Assembly: GCA_910587305.1 (NCBI GenBank)
Contig: CAJUKV010000021.1
Span: forward strand, 1 to 59,977
Direction of reading: 5' to 3'
Source of the DNA: an uncultured Lachnospiraceae bacterium
Lineage (GTDB): Bacteria; Bacillota; Clostridia; Lachnospirales; Lachnospiraceae
Length of the DNA stretch: 59,977 bases
The position numbers and the translations under genes were made by a program. Under the pieces are notes generated by a model. The model was not told the origin of the DNA, made no database searches, and saw nothing but the letters and a program-made list of their open reading frames with translations. Positions 58,829 to 59,977 of the stretch are shown piece by piece; the stretch's first letter is position 1, and each line of letters starts with the position of its first letter.

Positions 58829-59839
58829 CTATAAAATGGCGACATTTTTTTTCATGAGCTCTTCCATTGCAGATGAGGGCCAAAGGGAAGACTGCACTTC
58901 GCCAATATGGGCTTTGCGCAGGAAAAACATACAAATTCTGGATTGACCGATACCGCCGCCGATGGTAAATGGCAGTTCGTTATTTAAGATGGCTTTCTGG
59001 AAAGGCAGCTGAGCGCGTTCCGGGCAGCCCGCTTTTTTTAGCTGGCTTTGGAGGGAAGCGGCATCCACGCGGATTCCCATGGAAGAAAGCTCTAAGGCGA
59101 TATCCAGTACAGGATAGTAAACCAAAATATCGGCATTTAATGTCCAGTCATCATAGTCCGGCGCGCGGCCGTCGTGGGGAATACCGGATGAAAGCAAATC
59201 GCCAATCTGCATAAGGCAGACGGCGCCTTTTTCTTTGGTAATGCGATATTCCCGTTCCTTTGGGGTACAATCAGGGTAGAGATCTTCTAAGGCCTGGGTG
59301 GTGATGAAAAATATTTCTTCCGGCAATATTTCTTTTATGTAATCATAACGGATGGACATGTATTTTTCCGTTTTCCGTAAGACTTTATATACATTTTTTA
59401 CAGTATCTTTCAGCGTATCCATATGGCGCTGATCCTGAGAGATAATTTTTTCCCAGTCCCACTGATCTACATAAATGGAATGGATATTATCGGTTTCTTC
59501 ATCCCGGCGGATGGCGCTCATGTCAGTGTACAGGCCCTCTCCCATCTGAAAACCATATTTTTTCAGCGCGTAGCGTTTCCATTTTGCAAGGGAATGGACA
59601 ATCTCCGCACGGGCGTCGCCCTGTTCCTTAATACCGAAGGAGACCGGACGCTCCACACCGTTTAGATTGTCGTTTAAGCCGGAAGAAGGATCCACGAACA
59701 AAGGCGCCGATACCCGCAAAAGATTCAGACGCTCTGACAAAAGATTCTGGAAAAAATCCTTTACCGTCTTAATTGCAACCTGGGTTTCGTGAAGGTTTAG
59801 TGCCGATTGATAATCATCAGGAATGATACATTGCTTCAT
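58829..59839 (-). CDS. asnA: aspartate--ammonia ligase (asparagine synthetase A)
   Basis: 336 aa, complete, on the minus strand. Makes asparagine from aspartate, ammonia and ATP. Class II aminoacyl-tRNA-synthetase-like fold: N-terminus YQSALNLHETQVAIKTVKDFFQ, LLRVSAPLFVDPSSGLNDNLNG, PVSFGIKEQGDARAEIVHSLAKWKRYAL, MSAIRRDEETDNIHSIYVDQWDWEK, and the motif-3-like FTIGGGIGQSRICMF near residue 295-310. AAAGGA lies about 10 nt before the start. Its own promoter lies upstream at 59883-59910. Confidence 0.97.
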   Translation of the reverse strand: MKQCIIPDDYQSALNLHETQVAIKTVKDFFQNLLSERLNLLRVSAPLFVDPSSGLNDNLNGVERPVSFGIKEQGDARAEIVHSLAKWKRYALKKYGFQMGEGLYTDMSAIRRDEETDNIHSIYVDQWDWEKIISQDQRHMDTLKDTVKNVYKVLRKTEKYMSIRYDYIKEILPEEIFFITTQALEDLYPDCTPKEREYRITKEKGAVCLMQIGDLLSSGIPHDGRAPDYDDWTLNADILVYYPVLDIALELSSMGIRVDAASLQSQLKKAGCPERAQLPFQKAILNNELPFTIGGGIGQSRICMFFLRKAHIGEVQSSLWPSSAMEELMKKNVAIL

Positions 59840-59882
59840 ACTGTTTAGTTCCTTTCTTTTTTGATAGACTACGCCAATATTT

Positions 59883-59910
59883 ATTATAATTAATATGCGC
59901 TTTTTCGCAA
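59883..59910 (-). promoter_or_regulatory. asnA: SigA-type promoter of asnA
   Basis: On the minus strand TTGCGA (complement of 59905-59910), 16-nt spacer, TATAAT (complement of 59883-59888). The leader is about 35-40 nt. The remaining sequence to 59977 shows no gene. Confidence 0.65.
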
Positions 59911-59977
59911 GATAAAAATAAAAAGTTACTTTTCACGGGGTGGGGAAAACCAATTGAATAATTACTTTAAGCACTGT

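Overview
The window looks like a chromosomal segment of a motile, endospore-forming, low-to-mid GC Clostridia, most likely a Lachnospiraceae. I infer this from the order yifB-dprA-topA-codY followed directly by a complete fla/che operon, from sporulation genes (spoIIP, sigK), from CodY, from a single-chain PurL, and from strong AGGAGG-type ribosome binding sites with frequent GTG/TTG starts. No species can be named from the sequence alone. Almost every gene is on the plus strand; only tRNA-Trp and asnA are on the minus strand.

Layout. 1-1000: the 3' end of an IS30-type transposase, then tRNA-Trp with a near-consensus promoter and its own terminator. 1036-10931: housekeeping and sporulation genes (small unknown protein, TetR regulator, purL, spoIIP, lepA, hemW). 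11100-16052: sigK followed by a tandem array built from copies of the last 63 nt of sigK plus an AAA-ATPase/PD-(D/E)XK gene; there are two intact ATPase genes, three sigK tails and a remnant of a third ATPase. 16329-22707: yifB (comM-like), dprA, a small protein, topA and codY. 23095-58057: a 35-kb flagellar and chemotaxis operon (flgB flgC fliE fliF fliG fliH fliI fliJ motE-like fliK flgD, a TIGR02530-type gene, flgE flbD motA motB fliL fliM fliY cheY fliO fliP fliQ fliR flhB flhA flhF flhG, a PilZ gene, cheB cheA cheW cheC cheD, a small membrane protein, fliA and three little-known genes). It ends at a terminator at 58060. 58212-59839: an SCP2-domain gene with two palindromic operator-like sites, and asnA on the opposite strand.

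How the genes work together. The operon encodes the rod base, MS ring, switch, export apparatus, hook, stator, FlhF/FlhG placement proteins, a c-di-GMP brake and the CheA/W/Y/B/C/D signalling core, plus sigma-28 for late genes. Flagellin, filament caps, CheR, FlgM and receptors are not in the window.

Most unusual content. (1) Long gaps inside the operons are filled with structured, repeated intergenic elements. One family of about 110-150 nt has five copies (spoIIP-lepA, fliH-fliI, two in tandem in fliR-flhB, flhF-flhG), all in the direction of transcription and all just before a ribosome binding site, with helices kept although their sequence differs. Smaller leader families precede fliR and the gene after fliA, and the TIGR02530-type gene and fliL. 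(2) The sigK-tail/ATPase array. (3) A tandem array of CodY-box-like repeats in front of the small gene that precedes fliA. (4) A pair of TYGACC-N3-GGTCGA palindromes in front of the SCP2 gene.
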